From: Agriotes lineatus
Taxonomy: Eukaryota > Arthropoda > Insecta > Coleoptera > Elateridae
Reading direction: 5' to 3'
Assembly: GCA_940337035.1 (NCBI GenBank)
Contig: OW679200.1
Location: 18,743,303-18,807,302 of the forward strand
DNA length: 64,000 nucleotides
The position numbers and the translations under genes are program-made. Under the pieces are notes generated by a model. It searched no databases, was not told where the DNA came from, and worked only from the letters and a program-made list of their open reading frames with translations. Shown here piece after piece: positions 1-12,029 of the stretch; position 1 is the stretch's first letter; each line of letters opens with the position of its first letter.

Positions 1-600
1 TTGTGAGAATGCAGGAAGTTTTCGCACGAATAACATTTTCTGAGAAATAAAAACCTTTTTCCTCTTGTATCACCTATCCGTAGACACACTGTATATCATT
101 GGAAACAATTATATTTCTCTTGATGCCAGAGCCAACTATGCGTTCCATATAAAAAATACAACTTTATGCTATAACTCAAATTGAGAAAATATTTTTGAAA
201 CATTTACTACGCCATTGCATTCTTATCAAAAACGTGAATAAATAACGTAGAAATTCCTTTTTTTATTTTCATAAATATCTGAGCTATAGCCAAAAAACGA
301 AAAGTCGAAAACTAAAACGTTTGCTTATAACTCGAAAACAAAAGACGATAACCAATTTTGGATTTCACCATTAAGTTTTCTCGAAAAAAGAAATCGAGGG
401 GTCCAGTTTTCCATATCTTCTATAGTTACCTAGATTCCCTATGAAAACATCGAAATTTGGCCACCCTGTACAAACCGATATGTGTTGCTTCAAAAGATAT
501 GTTCGAAATAGACGGCTTTTCTACGTTTTACTATTGTCAATAGTTTACGGTCTTTGTTAATCCTCTCCTAAAAACTTCTTTATTTGTAACTCTGGCCTTC
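1..600. other. no gene seen
   Basis: AT-rich sequence without a convincing coding frame. It reads like ancient interspersed repeat or intergenic DNA. Confidence 0.5.
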
Positions 601-1500
601 CACGATCTCTTCAATAATGTCTGGCGCAACCATTTTATTCTTGTTATATCTACTTGTCTCACATTTATCACCATTATTTTACTTTTCTGTGTATTTATTT
701 CCTTTTACATCAGTTTTATTTCCTCCTTCCATATGTCTACTTGTTTCTGCATCTTCTTTCTTGAGTCCGCTATTAACACAATGTCGTCTGCATAGATTAG
801 TGTGTCTATTTAGATCTGCTCCAGGTTTTGATATTCTGTTGTTGTCTAAAGTTGTTTTTTTAATGTTTTTAATTAGTTTGTTCATTATTAGTATAAATAG
901 TAGGGGGCTAAGACTATGCCCCTGCTTGATTCCCCTCTTCCAGGCAAACTCTTCTGATCTCCTCCTATCTGAACCTTTCCTTTCACTTTATTATAGGTGG
1001 ATCGTACTATTTGTATGAGTGATTTCGACATACCAATTTCGCTTAGGCACCTCCACACCACTTCTCTATCTATTGAGTCGAGCGCCTTCTCTAGCCTTCC
1101 TACAATATAAGTGTTTTCATTTGGCTGCCTTCCTGACATTAATGCTACGTGTTCTTCTTCTATCTCCTCGTCTACGAGTTGTCTTATTCTTTTCTCTATT
1201 ATTTTTGTATATATTTTAAAGCTTATCGATGATAGGCATATAGCTCTGTAATTATTGCATAGTACTCGTTATCCTCTTTTATATATAGGCATTATTAGAT
1301 TTTTGTTCCAGTCTGTTGGTATTTCTTTCATTTCCCACGCCTTGTTTTTATATTTTTATTGCTTCTCTTACTTCTCTTCTTATATTACCTAATTGTACCC
1401 CTTCCTCCTCCTGTTCATTGTTTTCTTCCAGTTCTTCTGATGTTTTGCTAAACCTGTCTTCATACTATTCCTTCCACACTAAGGGTGTATTATAAGGTAA
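601..1500 (-). pseudogene. decayed LINE reverse transcriptase fragment
   Basis: Read on the minus strand, three pieces line up in the order expected for a non-LTR retrotransposon RT of the RTE-like kind often found in insects. First, at about 1230-1350, is a P..W...LIMPIYK segment followed by NYRAICLSSISFKIYTKI. Next, at 888-1139, is EKALDSIDREVVWRCLSEIG followed by IVRSTYNKVKG. Last, at 679-900, is LSPLLFILIMNKLI, the segment after RT motif B. The pieces lie in different frames with stops between them, and the FADD catalytic segment is corrupted. No endonuclease or 3' end is attached. The clade assignment is inferred from motif style only. Confidence 0.75.
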
Positions 1501-2384
1501 TGTTAGTGTTTACCAACAGTTTATTCTCTTTGTCTTTTATTCTCATTCCCATATTTTTTCATGTACGCATAAAGCATTATACAATTTCAAGAAGATGTAA
1601 TTAACGCATTTATTAGAGCATACCTAATTTTAAATTTCTTCTTCGTGAAAATCTAAGTATGTAGTAAAAGTTGCTTCCATTTTCATTCACACAAAAAATC
1701 AGCATTTTCTATTTTTTTTTAAATTTTGAGGACTAGAGATATAGCATGAACCATTAAAAGATTTAAGTCAGAATTAGCTTCTTTAATTTTAACCACTTGC
1801 GAAATTCGTTAAATGGAAAAACCATGTTTTCCTCCATCAAACTTAAGGAGTTCGTAATCTTTATTTATTTATAATTCTACACGAAATGAGTATAATAAAC
1901 ATCTGGTTTTGTCAATGAAAACGTAGTTGTGACACCTGAAAGTAAAAGTGAGAGCGTTTCGTTACATTACATCAATGGCAACGACCTAGTAAAGCTACTC
2001 AGTGGCGTACAGCTACTTGAATGAAAATTCTGTATCATTTTTTTTAACTTAGGAGAAGGTTTTTGAAAAAACTGGGGCATAAAACGTATATTTTGCCTAT
2101 TGAGTGCAATAACCAGTTACAATTAAAGCACTAATTTCTGTAACACGCTGGAGCTCTATTCTCAAGACGGCCACTGTGGATAAAGTAGCATTACGCAAGG
2201 CAACCACACATGCGTTAAAAATTTCCTGAAAGCAACGTTGCATTTATATAATGATTAAAGACACGTCTGTGGCAAATCTGGGCTACTGCTAAGAAAACTA
2301 TTATTACTATTTTTCATTCCTTCAAATATGTTTCATTCATTTAAATTTGTCGTTCTTATTTGGATCCATCTATCAAAAGTAAAA
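1501..2384. other. no gene seen
   Basis: AT-rich, with no coding frame or strong repeat structure recognised. Confidence 0.4.
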
Positions 2385-2501
2385 AATAGTATATTATTAT
2401 ACTAGGGCCTAATGTAGCACTAGTGAAATTGAAGCACGACGAGCGTAGCGTAGCGAAAGAAAGCTACAATGCCTTTTATTAATCGAGTATAATATACTAT
2501 T
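2385..2501. repeat. small foldback element with GCG-rich loop
   Basis: The ends are inverted copies (AATAGTATATTATTATACT at the left, AGTATAATATACTATT at the right). The loop contains GAGCGTAGCGTAGCGA, a loop style that recurs in other foldbacks of this window. It is about 117 bp with no coding capacity, so a MITE-like element is the likely identity. Confidence 0.6.
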
Positions 2502-2953
2502 ATATCTACTTTGTATAAAAAAAATTACAACCTTTTGATATGAATGTCAATGTGATAATCTGGCAGTTGTTTGAAACAAGGTAGGCTGCTTCAATGTTTT
2601 TCATATAATAATAGTAATGCAAAACAGTGTTATAATGGACTCTGTTGTAGCACTGTTTTCGGTGTTGTAGTAACCATATTGTGACATCAAAGTAGATAAA
2701 AAAAATTTGATATAATATAGTTAAATCGGTTAACATCTTATCCAATGAGTCGAACAATTTACTGGACACAACAACAGTTCATTTCTGTTTATGGATATTG
2801 AATATGTATATGTTGGTTTTCAACTACGTTTAACTGACACAAACATAAAGACTCAGACAAACTTATTCCACGACAACGTTCACATTTTGGCTAATCTTTC
2901 TTTAAAATATATATACAGTATCATATTTGTAGATGTAGTATACAGTACCTATA
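2502..2953. other. no gene seen
   Basis: AT-rich spacer between two foldback elements. A minus-strand open frame here has no recognisable features. Confidence 0.4.
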
Positions 2954-3825
2954 CAGGGTGTTAATTAAGTACGTAGACAAACTTTAAGAGGCGATTCCTT
3001 GATCAATTCTAAGATAAAAAGTTCATACAAACATGGGGCCTAAACGGCTTCCTTTTCAAGATACAGGGTGTTGAAATTTAAACAAAAATTACTTTTTTTT
3101 CAAAAATCTGGAAAACGCCTAGAGGTATTGTAATGAAACTTGGTGTATATTAGTATTTCATAAAGTGGCATTGTTTGGTCAAAATAAATGTAATTTATTT
3201 CCACCAGTGGCGTGCATCGGGGCCACCGCAGCTACCTTATTTCAAAAAAATCTGGTACGCCACTGTTTTTTAGTCAATACGACAAGTTTTTTAGCTTTAT
3301 CCATTGAAACTATACAAAAGATGTATCTTTTATTTTTTTGATAGAATAAACATTTTGCGAGAAAAATGGAAAAATCTGTAACAGCAATTTCGTACATTGG
3401 ACGTTAATGGGACCTAAACGGCTTCGTTTTCAAAATACAGTTTAAGGAAGCTTTTAAAAAATGTTATTTAATAAAACACAATCTTACAATAGCTACAAAA
3501 CTTTTTTCTACAAAACAGTGGCGTATCAGACTTTTCTAAAATAATGTAACTGAGATCGCCCCGATGCACGCCACTGGTGGAAATAAATTAAATTTATTTT
3601 GACTGAACAATGCCACTTTCTGAAATACTAACCTACACCAAGTTTCATTAGAATACCTCTATCCGTTTTCCAAATTTTTGAAAAAAACTGTTTTAGTTTA
3701 AACTTCAACACCCTGTATCTCGAAAACGAAGCCGTTTAGGTCCCATGTTTGTAGGAACTTTTTATCTTAGAATTGATCAAGGAATCACCCCTTAAAGTTT
3801 GTCTACGTACTTAATTAACACCCTG
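2954..3825. repeat. 872-bp foldback MITE, CAGGGTG ends, TA target
   Basis: The left end CAGGGTGTTAATTAAGTACG and the right end CGTACTTAATTAACACCCTG are inverted copies. The inverted homology continues far inward and includes a second internal CAGGGTGTTGAA/TTCAACACCCTG pair, so almost the whole element can fold on itself. TA lies directly outside both ends, as expected of Tc1/mariner-like targets. No transposase is present, so it is non-autonomous. Two related CAGGGTG-ended foldbacks lie at 14271-14713 and 38940-39664. Confidence 0.85.
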
Positions 3826-3994
3826 TATGTATACTTAAAACAAAAAGAAACGCCTTTTCAATAAGAAAATATAATGCCATTTTATTTCATTCTTTTTAAT
3901 GATAACATATGTATCTACCAGCAGGAGTAATTCCATTTAATCATATGCACAGAGGTATATTGTAAATGTCTGATACTTTCATGTATCTTTTTAG

Positions 3995-4447
3995 ATTGTG
4001 GACCCAGCGGGGACTGCGAAATAGCTGGCAGACAAACAAGGGGTGGCGGAATGTTTGACAGTCTATCAGCAGGGGGAACATTTGGATTAGCAAAACGACT
4101 TGAACCCCTTAGGTAGCTCCTCGAGGCAAATTATCATTCGTCATTTACACCTTGCTTTTCAGAATTGCAAATAGGGAAGACTCCTTCGCCAAGAGGAGGG
4201 GAGCAGCCGCCCTAGACAGCCTCGTCGCCGGGGGAATGTTCGGAAAAGCTGCAAAAAGGAACGATTACGACGATCAACTGTAAGTTCTTCCATTGCTTTA
4301 TAAGCAAATAAAGTAATTATTGTCTGGCAGCGGAAACAACGGAAGAAATCTCGACAAGTTCCAGAGGAACGTCCGACCCTTGAACACCATGGAACTGGGA
4401 GGCTCGTTCGGGAGGGCCATCAAGCGATACAGTTTGGACACGTTGGG
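3995..4447 (+). CDS. multi-peptide (neuropeptide-like) precursor, three exons
   Basis: Three short exons, 3995-4112, 4163-4279 and 4331-4447, follow good acceptors (TTTTTAG, CTTTTCAG, TGGCAG) and end at GT donors. All three end in phase 2, so the frame stays open across them. Each encodes a similar unit ending in a dibasic site: GGMFDSLSAGGTFGLAKR, then ALDSLVAGGMFGKAAKR, then MELGGSFGRAIKR, followed by the start of a further unit, YSLDTLG. Exons 2 and 3 are both 117 bp, which suggests exon duplication. Repeated related peptides separated by KR or RR sites are typical of secreted peptide precursors cleaved by prohormone convertases. I do not recognise the family; the organisation, not the residues, recalls NPLP1- or orcokinin-type precursors. 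The first exon could alternatively start at 4008. The signal-peptide exon was not found and may lie upstream of the window. Confidence 0.7.
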
Positions 4448-4603
4448 GTATGGATGATTTATATATTTTAGTGCTGGCAGTGTAAAAATGTGTAACCCCT
4501 GAACTTTTTATTAATTCGCCGCCACCTGCTTTGATCCTCGACACGCTCCGGCAGCAGGAACCCTAACAAACAAACTCGGTTACTCGTCCTGCATCCCTTT
4601 CAG

Positions 4604-4652
4604 TTTCTTCGCGTTCGTGCCCTTCAACCCTTTGAGGAATGCTCCGCTATAA
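4604..4652 (+). CDS. alternative short terminal exon of the peptide precursor
   Basis: A CCCTTTCAG acceptor is followed by a frame that continues exon 3 in phase (GG|T) as GFFAFVPFNPLRNAPL and then TAA. An AATAAA polyadenylation signal begins directly after the stop, at about 4653. Use of this exon would end the precursor 157 bp after exon 3 and replace the peptide FG.DKR unit with a hydrophobic tail. It competes with the distant exon at 16203-16407. The splice choice is inferred. Confidence 0.5.
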
Positions 4653-4659
4653 ATAAATG

Positions 4660-5640
4660 CGGTGACACATAACCTTTAAGCGAGTTATTTTAAGAGATTA
4701 AAGAGTTAGTACCACAACACGTCGGTTAAAGTATAAGTACGACAGTTCAATGTCTCTGTAATTAATCTTTAAAAGGCTTATTTTAAAGCAATTAAGCAGA
4801 GTTAATAAGGACGAATTTGCTGTTGTTAGTGACGTTGGTTCTTCAGGTTATGGAGAAGAAAGTTACCTGTAACATATTTCACACTATAAATATATAGAAA
4901 TATTACTAAAAAATGTAAATATTAGTACGTGTCTGTTTAATAGAACTTAACTATACTTGAAATCTAAATTTTAGAATTCAGAATAGGCCATGATATCACC
5001 TATGTTTAATAGTGTACCTCAAAAGGTGCAGGTAACACCTACATATTAAAAATTAAGTAAAAATGAGAGCTTCATATTAATTATCAAAGTCAGATAAGCA
5101 GGTTATAATTGAATATTTATTAACGCCAAAACTCTTAATGACAATCTAAATACTGAAAATGATAATAGCTGAACTAAGAAGTGATACATTCTAAAATATA
5201 AAATCATAGCGTGATAACAAACATAAAATTATGAAATATTTCAATTAAAAATAAAATCAGGGCCTTATTGTGAAAAAATATCACCTTTACAATTTCCAAC
5301 ATATACAGAATCTACATAACTAATGCAATCATGATCCATATACAAGTTTTACTGAAAATATAATTATAAAAAAATAATACAAAAGATTCAGATTTTATAA
5401 GGGGATCGGTCTGTAGCATATTTTTCCTCCATTTTGGTATATACAGGTTTCATCTGAATATACAAAATATTTTTTTCTTTAGATTCCAAATACTGTAAAT
5501 ATTTTCTTAAAAATCTGACCTTCTTGGGCTGTAGATGTTTCTGTATAGTAAAAATATATCAGCTTTTGACTTTCTTGTTTTTGTAACCCATTATTCCAAT
5601 GAACCTATACAGCCTAATTCTTTTCGTGCAAATTTTAATT
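4660..5640. other. no gene seen (intron of the peptide gene)
   Basis: Strongly AT-rich with no coding frame or repeat recognised. If the precursor splices to 16203, everything from 4448 to 16202 is intronic. Confidence 0.4.
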
Positions 5641-5781
5641 TATGCTCCAAATTAAAATACTTTTAGTTTTGTGGAAATTCCAAGTCTTTCGCAAACCTGT
5701 AATACACCATAGTTGGGGCCGTCGCAAATTAAACATTTTCGATACTATTCATTACGCTGGCAATAGTAATTTACGTTACAA

Positions 5782-5863
5782 GACCGGAAAGTCGTCTTTT
5801 GCAGGTCAAACCAAGCCGCAGGCGAGCCTTGGACTTTGGGAGACCTGCAAAACACTTTCCGGC
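5782..5863. repeat. foldback hairpin, loop AAGCCGCAGGCGAGCC
   Basis: GACCGGAAAGT..TTTTGCAGGTC is mirrored by GACCTGCAAAA..ACTTTCCGGCC. The apex CCAAGCCGCAGGCGAGCCTTGG is itself imperfectly palindromic. Non-coding and MITE-like. Confidence 0.7.
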
Positions 5864-6009
5864 CATGTATCGTACAATATTTTTTTACGACATCCGAGTC
5901 CATATTTTCAAACTTGCGAATTCACTTTCAAAAACTTTAAAAAATTATGACATTAGTATGTATTATTTAACTCATGCAAACAGTAACACAAACATCAGGA
6001 ATCGGCAAA

Positions 6010-6143
6010 ATCTTTTTTAGGATACTGCATTGGTAACTAGCGTTTACATAGTTACAAACGAGTCCGGTAAATTTTATCTACCGGACTCGTTTGTAACTGT
6101 AACTGTGTAAACGCTAGTTACCAATGCAGTATCCTAAAAAATC
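6010..6143. repeat. near-perfect 134-bp palindrome
   Basis: Arms of about 60 bp mirror each other: TTTTTTAGGATACTGCATTG at the left and CAATGCAGTATCCTAAAAAA at the right, with a very short loop near 6076. It could extrude a cruciform. No coding content. Confidence 0.85.
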
Positions 6144-6147
6144 TTAT

Positions 6148-6253
6148 ACGATACACGACCGGTAGCATTTTTATGGCCTTGCCAAACATACAGGTCTCGC
6201 CCTACGGGCTCAATCTGTAAAGTATTGGCCCGGCCATAAAACTGTTGCTACCG
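6148..6253. repeat. foldback hairpin next to the 134-bp palindrome
   Basis: GACCGGTAGCATTTTTATGGCC is mirrored by GGCCATAAAACTGTTGCTACCGGTC, with the apex CTCGCCCTACGGGCT. The loop style resembles the neighbouring foldbacks. Confidence 0.65.
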
Positions 6254-6654
6254 GTCTAATAACGTAAATAGCTATTACCGATCCCTGCTGCCCGTTTTCC
6301 GATCTTGACCGGCAAAACGTTACTTTCTCCCGATTTTTTTTTCCAGAAACTACATATTTTCAGGTCGGTCGTAAAAAATGTATTTTTTGCACTCGTGATT
6401 TTAAAATTCATATTTCCCGGTCATTCCCGATGCGCCGAAAATGACTTTTCCCGCACCGGGGTGTTTTTTACTTTCCCACAAAAACTATGGCAATTGTGTG
6501 TTCCAGGGGCGCTGTAAACGTCAACAAAAGCTAACAGGTGCTAGGATACGTATAAAAATTTAGTAATTTGTGCTGCCAACTCAGTAAAGTTGTAAAACAC
6601 TAAATAATATTTTTTTAACTTTTTTAAATATTTTGAGTTATTCGTTACAAAAAA

Positions 6655-7215
6655 CATTGTACCTACCTCTTTCGGGAAGAATTTTCCCGAATTCGCACTA
6701 CATGCAGCACTCCCTTCGGTCGTGCTGCAAACAAAGTGCTCATTCGGGAAAATTAACTTCCCGAACTTGTTAGGTAAATAACTATTACGACATGGACAAT
6801 TTGTTACATTTATGACAGGAAATTTAGTACAGTTACGACATAAATTTAAATATAAAACTAAAAATTGTGATTGCAATTTACTCCTACTTTTTTTATGTAA
6901 TTTTAAATTTTATAAGCCAAATATATGTCAAAACTTTTCTAGGTTATTATGGAAGAATAATAAAGATAACCACAAAAATTAAACCTAGCCTCAACATCAA
7001 GGTTGGGGCTGTCGCATATTATACATTTACTACTGTCGTAAATGTACTTTACGACATGCCCAATTTGTTACATTCATTACACCAAATTTGTTACGATACA
7101 TTGCGACATAACTTTAAAAACTGTTATTGGAAAATTGCGGAAAGTCCTAGTTCATTTTTATGTAGTTTTGAAATTGTAAGGCAAATAAATGTTAGGATTC
7201 AAGACATAAATATTT
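6655..7215. repeat. foldback plus a 266-bp tandem duplication
   Basis: At 6660-6770, TTCGGGAAGAATTTTCCCGAA is mirrored by TTCGGGAAAATTAACTTCCCGAA around an apex CACTCCCTTCGGTCGTG. The segment at about 6780-6945 (CAATTTGTTACATT..TTTTTTATGTAATTTT) reappears, diverged, at about 7045-7210 (CAATTTGTTACATT..TTTTTATGTAGTTTT). A related piece, TTGGGGCCGTCGCA, lies at 5714. These look like tandemly duplicated repeat units rather than genes. Confidence 0.55.
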
Positions 7216-7686
7216 TTTAATTAACATTTGCTTGAGCTTGAGAGTAAGATGATAAGATGAAGAATAAAAAGGGTTAATATACGATTTACAGAATATTGAA
7301 TTTAATAATTATGTTCATCAACCGGAAAATTGTTATTTCTTCACATGATCTAGGTACAATAGATTGCAGTATTGTATTATTGTATTACTGTCAACATAAT
7401 ATTATATGAATATGATACCCGTATTATAAGACGAAAACGTTGAAATACAAACTAGGGAAACCTATTAGTAGAATAGTACTAGTCGGACTAGTTTGAAATT
7501 GAAATTTAACGGACTAGTTAGAAATAAATTTACGGATGTGATAACCAAAATTTAAAGGAGACAAAGTTTTAAAATGATTAGGTGTATTATTGTAAAATTT
7601 ATAAATATTGTATGAGAAGGAGCGTTTGCGACACGTATTTTACCACATTTCAAATTTTCCATGTTGTAAATGTAGTAATTGTACTA

Positions 7687-7876
7687 AGGGCCGGTTGCAG
7701 AAAGCAATGTTAAGTCTGGTGTTAGCTAACATCGCGTCAAAGTGAACAAAATCGCATCAAATTTTGTTTACTAATGTATTAGTTACCATAAGCATTTCAG
7801 ATTTGATTCGTTTTTGTTCACTTTGACGTCGCGTTAGCTAACACCAGACTTAACATTGCTTTCTGCAACCGGCCCT
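7687..7876. repeat. MITE with ~45-bp terminal inverted repeats
   Basis: The left end AGGGCCGGTTGCAGAAAGCA mirrors the right end TGCTTTCTGCAACCGGCCCT, and the inversion continues through GTTAGCTAAC to GTGAACAAAA. It is about 190 bp with no coding capacity. The target duplication is unclear (TACTA outside left, ATATG outside right), so the superfamily is undetermined. Confidence 0.8.
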
Positions 7877-8006
7877 ATATGTCGCAAAAACTATTTTTAG
7901 CGCATTTCATTTGGTAAAGTACTAGATTTCTACATTAAAAATCATTTAGAAGTGTGGTACTTTTCTGCATTAGCAACACTTTTCTGCATATCAACGGCGA
8001 CTCGTT

Positions 8007-8176
8007 TTACGTTTGACAGTACTGAAGTGTGTTGTTGGTGACACTGTAAGTTTATGTCAAATTCGAGGTTGACAGGTTCGGTTTTGCGTCAGTTTTGACA
8101 CAAACTGACGCAAAACCTAACCTGCTAACCTAGAATTTGACATAAACTGACAATACACTTCAGTACTGCCAAACGC
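8007..8176. repeat. copy 1 of a dispersed hairpin family
   Basis: The outer stem is GACAGTACTGAAGTGTGTTG / TACACTTCAGTACTGCC. The inner stem is TATGTCAAATTCGAGGTT..TTTTGCGTCAG mirrored by CTGACGCAAAAC..AATTTGACATA. The inner stem matches the hairpins at 36741, 43935 and 45064, so this is one family. Confidence 0.8.
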
Positions 8177-8303
8177 ATAACATCAACTGGAGCTACTTAT
8201 TGTGCTTTAGTATATAGAAACGAGTCAGCTTGGTCATGTTTTTACAATTAATGCCACTTTTATGTAAAAATGTAATATTTTACAATTTCTTATGAATGCG
8301 ATA

Positions 8304-8445
8304 AAATAGTATACGCAACACGTTAGAAAAGTGGTTTTACTGAACTCATATGACCGTTTAAGTACTCGCTAACTCTCATACTCACACCAGCCATACTTGT
8401 TCAGTAATAGATCACTTTTCTAAACTTGTTGCGTAATATACTATT
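8304..8445. repeat. MITE with ~40-bp inverted ends
   Basis: AATAGTATACGCAACACGTT..AGAAAAGTG at the left is mirrored by CACTTTTCTAAACTTGTTGC..ATACTATT at the right. About 142 bp, non-coding. Confidence 0.7.
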
Positions 8446-8859
8446 ATGACATTTCCCAATTCTGAGTTTTTCTTCCTGGCTTTGAAGTTTTGCTATTTTC
8501 AAAGGCAATACCTTTTTCGTCGCTAGTAACCATTTTCAAAATTCTTATGTAAGACACCTAAAACTGTTGTTCTACATCTTAATGCATATTAATGGGTGCT
8601 TACCTTTTTTTTATTTACAATTACGTTTTAAAGATACAAAAATAAATTTAATTAGATAAAGATCACTTATGTGGTGGATTTAAAATAATCAAAATATATC
8701 CTGGTCAAGATTTGGTTAACAATGACTTTGTCGAAAAAGGTCACCTTGCACAAAATCAATTGACTTGTCTGTGCAGAGGATATCTAGTTTAGTTAAGATG
8801 CAAATGCAAATAAATAAAAATATGTTTATATATAATTTATGTTTTGCAGTCAATGTTTA

Positions 8860-9120
8860 CTTCTTTTTACAATAAAGGAAGTATTGGATTCACCCCAAAA
8901 ATTCGAAATTGAGTTTTCAACAGATCTTCACGTTTTACAGTCCCCTGAACCCAAAACCATATTTTTTTATTGGTCTGTCTGTGTCTGTGTGTGTGTGTAT
9001 GTCTGTCTGTCTGTGAACAGAATATCTCAAAAACGAAAAAAGTTATGGCGTGTGTACTATGTAGATGCAACAGCAAGCTTTTGAAGAAAATCGCATAACC
9101 GGAAGTAGGGGTATTTTTTC
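8860..9120 (+). repeat. interspersed repeat with GTCTG/GT microsatellite
   Basis: GGAAGTATTGGATTC, AAATTCGAAATTG, a CACGTTTTACAG motif and CCCTGAACCC lead into a (GTCT/GTGT) tract at 8974-9013. The same order, more diverged and on the opposite strand, occurs at 15840-15985. It is a dispersed insect-type repeat with no gene. Confidence 0.5.
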
Positions 9121-9479
9121 AAACTTCACATGTTTATTACATTTTTAATTTGTATTGATGTGAGATATGTGATTTTCCAGTTGAATACTTCTAAAATGGG
9201 TTTCTTTTGTTTTTTTTTTCTATTTTTTTTATTAACCCCTAGTTTAAATAGAACACCCGGTATATTATTACATTTTTTAATTCAGGTTAAAATTGTAGAG
9301 AAAATTGGTCTCTTCAACTAACACTCTATTTTGTATCTTTTTTATAGAATTTTTGAAAATTTTTGACAAATGATTAAAAATTTAAAATCAAATTTTTGGC
9401 TAATTATAAGATTACATTTTTTCAAGGTTTAATATTTTTTATATCATTTGAAATTTGGTTGTATAATTTTGGTGTCAGA

Positions 9480-10420
9480 TAATAAAATCTGTTTTAGGTT
9501 TTAGTTTTAGATTGCAAAGGAACTGTTAGGGTGTTTACGGTTCTTGCTCTAGTTTCATATACATGCCTAACTTGTTTTTTTTTAATCCTGTGGTTTTTGT
9601 AAATATATGATGCTAGATAGATGAAACAATTTATGGATATTAAGCAGTCCTGTTTCCTTAAACAAGTGTGCCGTCCTATAGTACCTATTTTTTCAAAAAG
9701 AATTTTAATGATGAGAAAATTATACCATACCTTAATATAGATTCGACAAGTGTGTAATACAGAATGCTTTTCAGCATAATCGAAAGGAACGTTTTCAATT
9801 GTAAGAATTTGTAAATTAATTTTCTAATTTTTTGGGACATTTTAATAACGTGTACATCCCGTTTTAAATTACTGTCTATTGTAACTCCTAGATATTTGAG
9901 ACTATTACAATTTTTAATAAATTTTTTGTAAGTACAGTTGTTATCTATTTTTTAAAACATTGTGAGTTAGGTATAAATATGTTTTTTAAATTATAAAGTT
10001 TTGCTTTCGTTCATAGTTAATAAATTATTTTCTAGCCCTAATTTAATTTTAGACAGAACTCTTTCTGATTTGTTTCTAGTACATTCCCAGCTATCACTTT
10101 CAAAGATTAACACTGCATCAGCTGCATATCACCTTTCGTCCATATTTACTTTTGAAATGTCATTAATATATATTAAAAACAAAATGGGGCCAAGAACTGT
10201 TCCCTGTGGCACCCCGAAAGCTACCGTTTTTGGGTTACTGTATTCATTATTGATTTTCACCCTTTGGGTACGATTGGTTAAGTAACTTTCAAAAAGATCA
10301 TAGGCTGTTCTTCTTATACCAATATTTTCCATTCTATTGAGTAACTCTCGAAGTGGCACAGTATCGAAAGCTTTGGCCAAATCAAGAAAAAATGCAATCG
10401 TTCTTTGATTAATTACACAT
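9480..10420 (-). pseudogene. Jockey/R1-type RT fragment
   Basis: The minus strand at 10129-10380 encodes MAKAFDTVPLRELLNRMENIG and, further on, VAFGVPQGTVLGPILFLIYI, which are RT motifs A and B of a Jockey-like non-LTR element. The YADD segment at about 10125 is damaged (YAADAV). Continuing toward 9490, frames with stops carry SLKYLGVTIDSNLKRDVHVI and SILRYG, the usual RT C-terminal region. Endonuclease and ORF1 are absent, so this is a broken copy. Confidence 0.8.
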
Positions 10421-10429
10421 TTTTTTTTT

Positions 10430-12020
10430 CATTGGAAACTAATGATGAACCACTTTCTTATCTGCACATTCTCATAAAATGGTAGATAGTTCAACAAAGC
10501 AGCAAAGGTCTATACAAACAGCCGGACGACCTGCAAGAAATTGCATGAATAAGGTAAAATGAAGTTAAGAAAGGAAGATGTTAAAGTGGAATTTGGTGAA
10601 AAAAAAATAGTAACGGAGAAGGGTGCAGGTCGGGCATGTGTACTTTTAATGTGTAGAAAGGAACAGGACTGTATACATTTGTAAAATGTGTTAAAAGGAG
10701 CTACGTTTGAAATTGAAAGTGACAATTAGGCCTATTTTAGACTAAGAATGGAAGTTCAAATATTAATTCTGAAGAAAATTTATCAATTTAACTCAAAAGA
10801 TTTCAAAATTTAGACAATAAATAAGATTATGATAATAACTAGCCTAAGTGCTCAGTGAAAGGATTATTTAGAAACAAAAGACAGTGTATCCGTAATGAAT
10901 AGAAATACACATATTTTTTATGTTTCAATAAATTATATTGTATTCAATCATTTATGATTGCCTATGAAAGTGAATTTTGGTAAATAAAAGTGTTTGTCAT
11001 TTGTTACGTATCTGATAAGGAGTGTCAGCATCCTTAAATATGATGAAAATAACGGAAGGAGTTACACTGAACGTGTAAAAGTGTATTCCTAATTGTAGCA
11101 GAGAACTTCTACGTAGCAGAGAGATTGCCATAGAAAATCTAACCAATAGTGTATATGGATGACGGGATTAAAATGCTTCTGAAAGACAATATTTATGATA
11201 AATTAATTAAACTACGCAATGCTTAATTATTAATTACCTGAAATAAGCTGAGAAGTGATATACACAATGGCTATTGAATTACGAAGTCAAGTAAAGTGCC
11301 AACGTACACCTTATATTAAAGAAATATAACCGTAAATGTATGTCCCGACCTGAGTAAAAGAGTTTCATGTGTTATAAAAAATACTTATTGAGCTAGCTTA
11401 CATAATGTATCAGAAATAAGTGTGTTTATTTTAAAGCGTGGTAGAGCTCGCTAAATTAAATATTCTTTCTATTTGCAGTTGTTTGAAGAACTTAAACTGT
11501 GTGAGCGTTGTCTTGACATTGCTTTGACTTTGGCGCACTTTCTTTGATCTCTCTTCTTGCGTTTACCACTAAGAAGGCTGGACTTTAGTCTTAAGGTCAT
11601 GCCAATTGATACATAGTTCATCGCCTGCACCCGATTGTCCAAATTTTTTTGAAAAAAAATCACTGCTTATCACAGTCGACTATATTACCGACAGCGCAAC
11701 CAACTTTTTTACAACCTGAATAGGCAAATCTTGCAATATCCCAGTTGAATTCAATAATGCAAGAAGTGCTTGAGGATAAACCGATAGATACATTAAATGT
11801 AGAATAATAGTTCAAACAATTATTATTTCAGTTCAATGGAAACAAATATCAATTTAGGTAATTAGAATCAAGTACAACTTTTATTGATGTTTGTCTGCAA
11901 ATAACTCTCATTTGATCAAAAAACTGTTTTGAAACAATAATACTGAAACCAAAAATATTGGTTTTTACTTGAAAATCTCTGAAATATTAAAACATCACTG
12001 CAAATAGCTGTGTAAAAGGC
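10430..12020. other. no gene seen
   Basis: AT-rich, intronic if the peptide gene reaches 16.2 kb. Scattered open frames have no recognisable domain. Confidence 0.4.
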
Positions 12021-12029
12021 AAGAGAACT

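Noticed and set aside
5642..6020. Plus-strand frames at 5642 and 5799
   Set aside because: They run through a foldback hairpin and have no recognisable domain.
8839..9084. Frames across the GTCT/GTGT tract
   Set aside because: They are products of simple repeats and a dispersed non-coding repeat.
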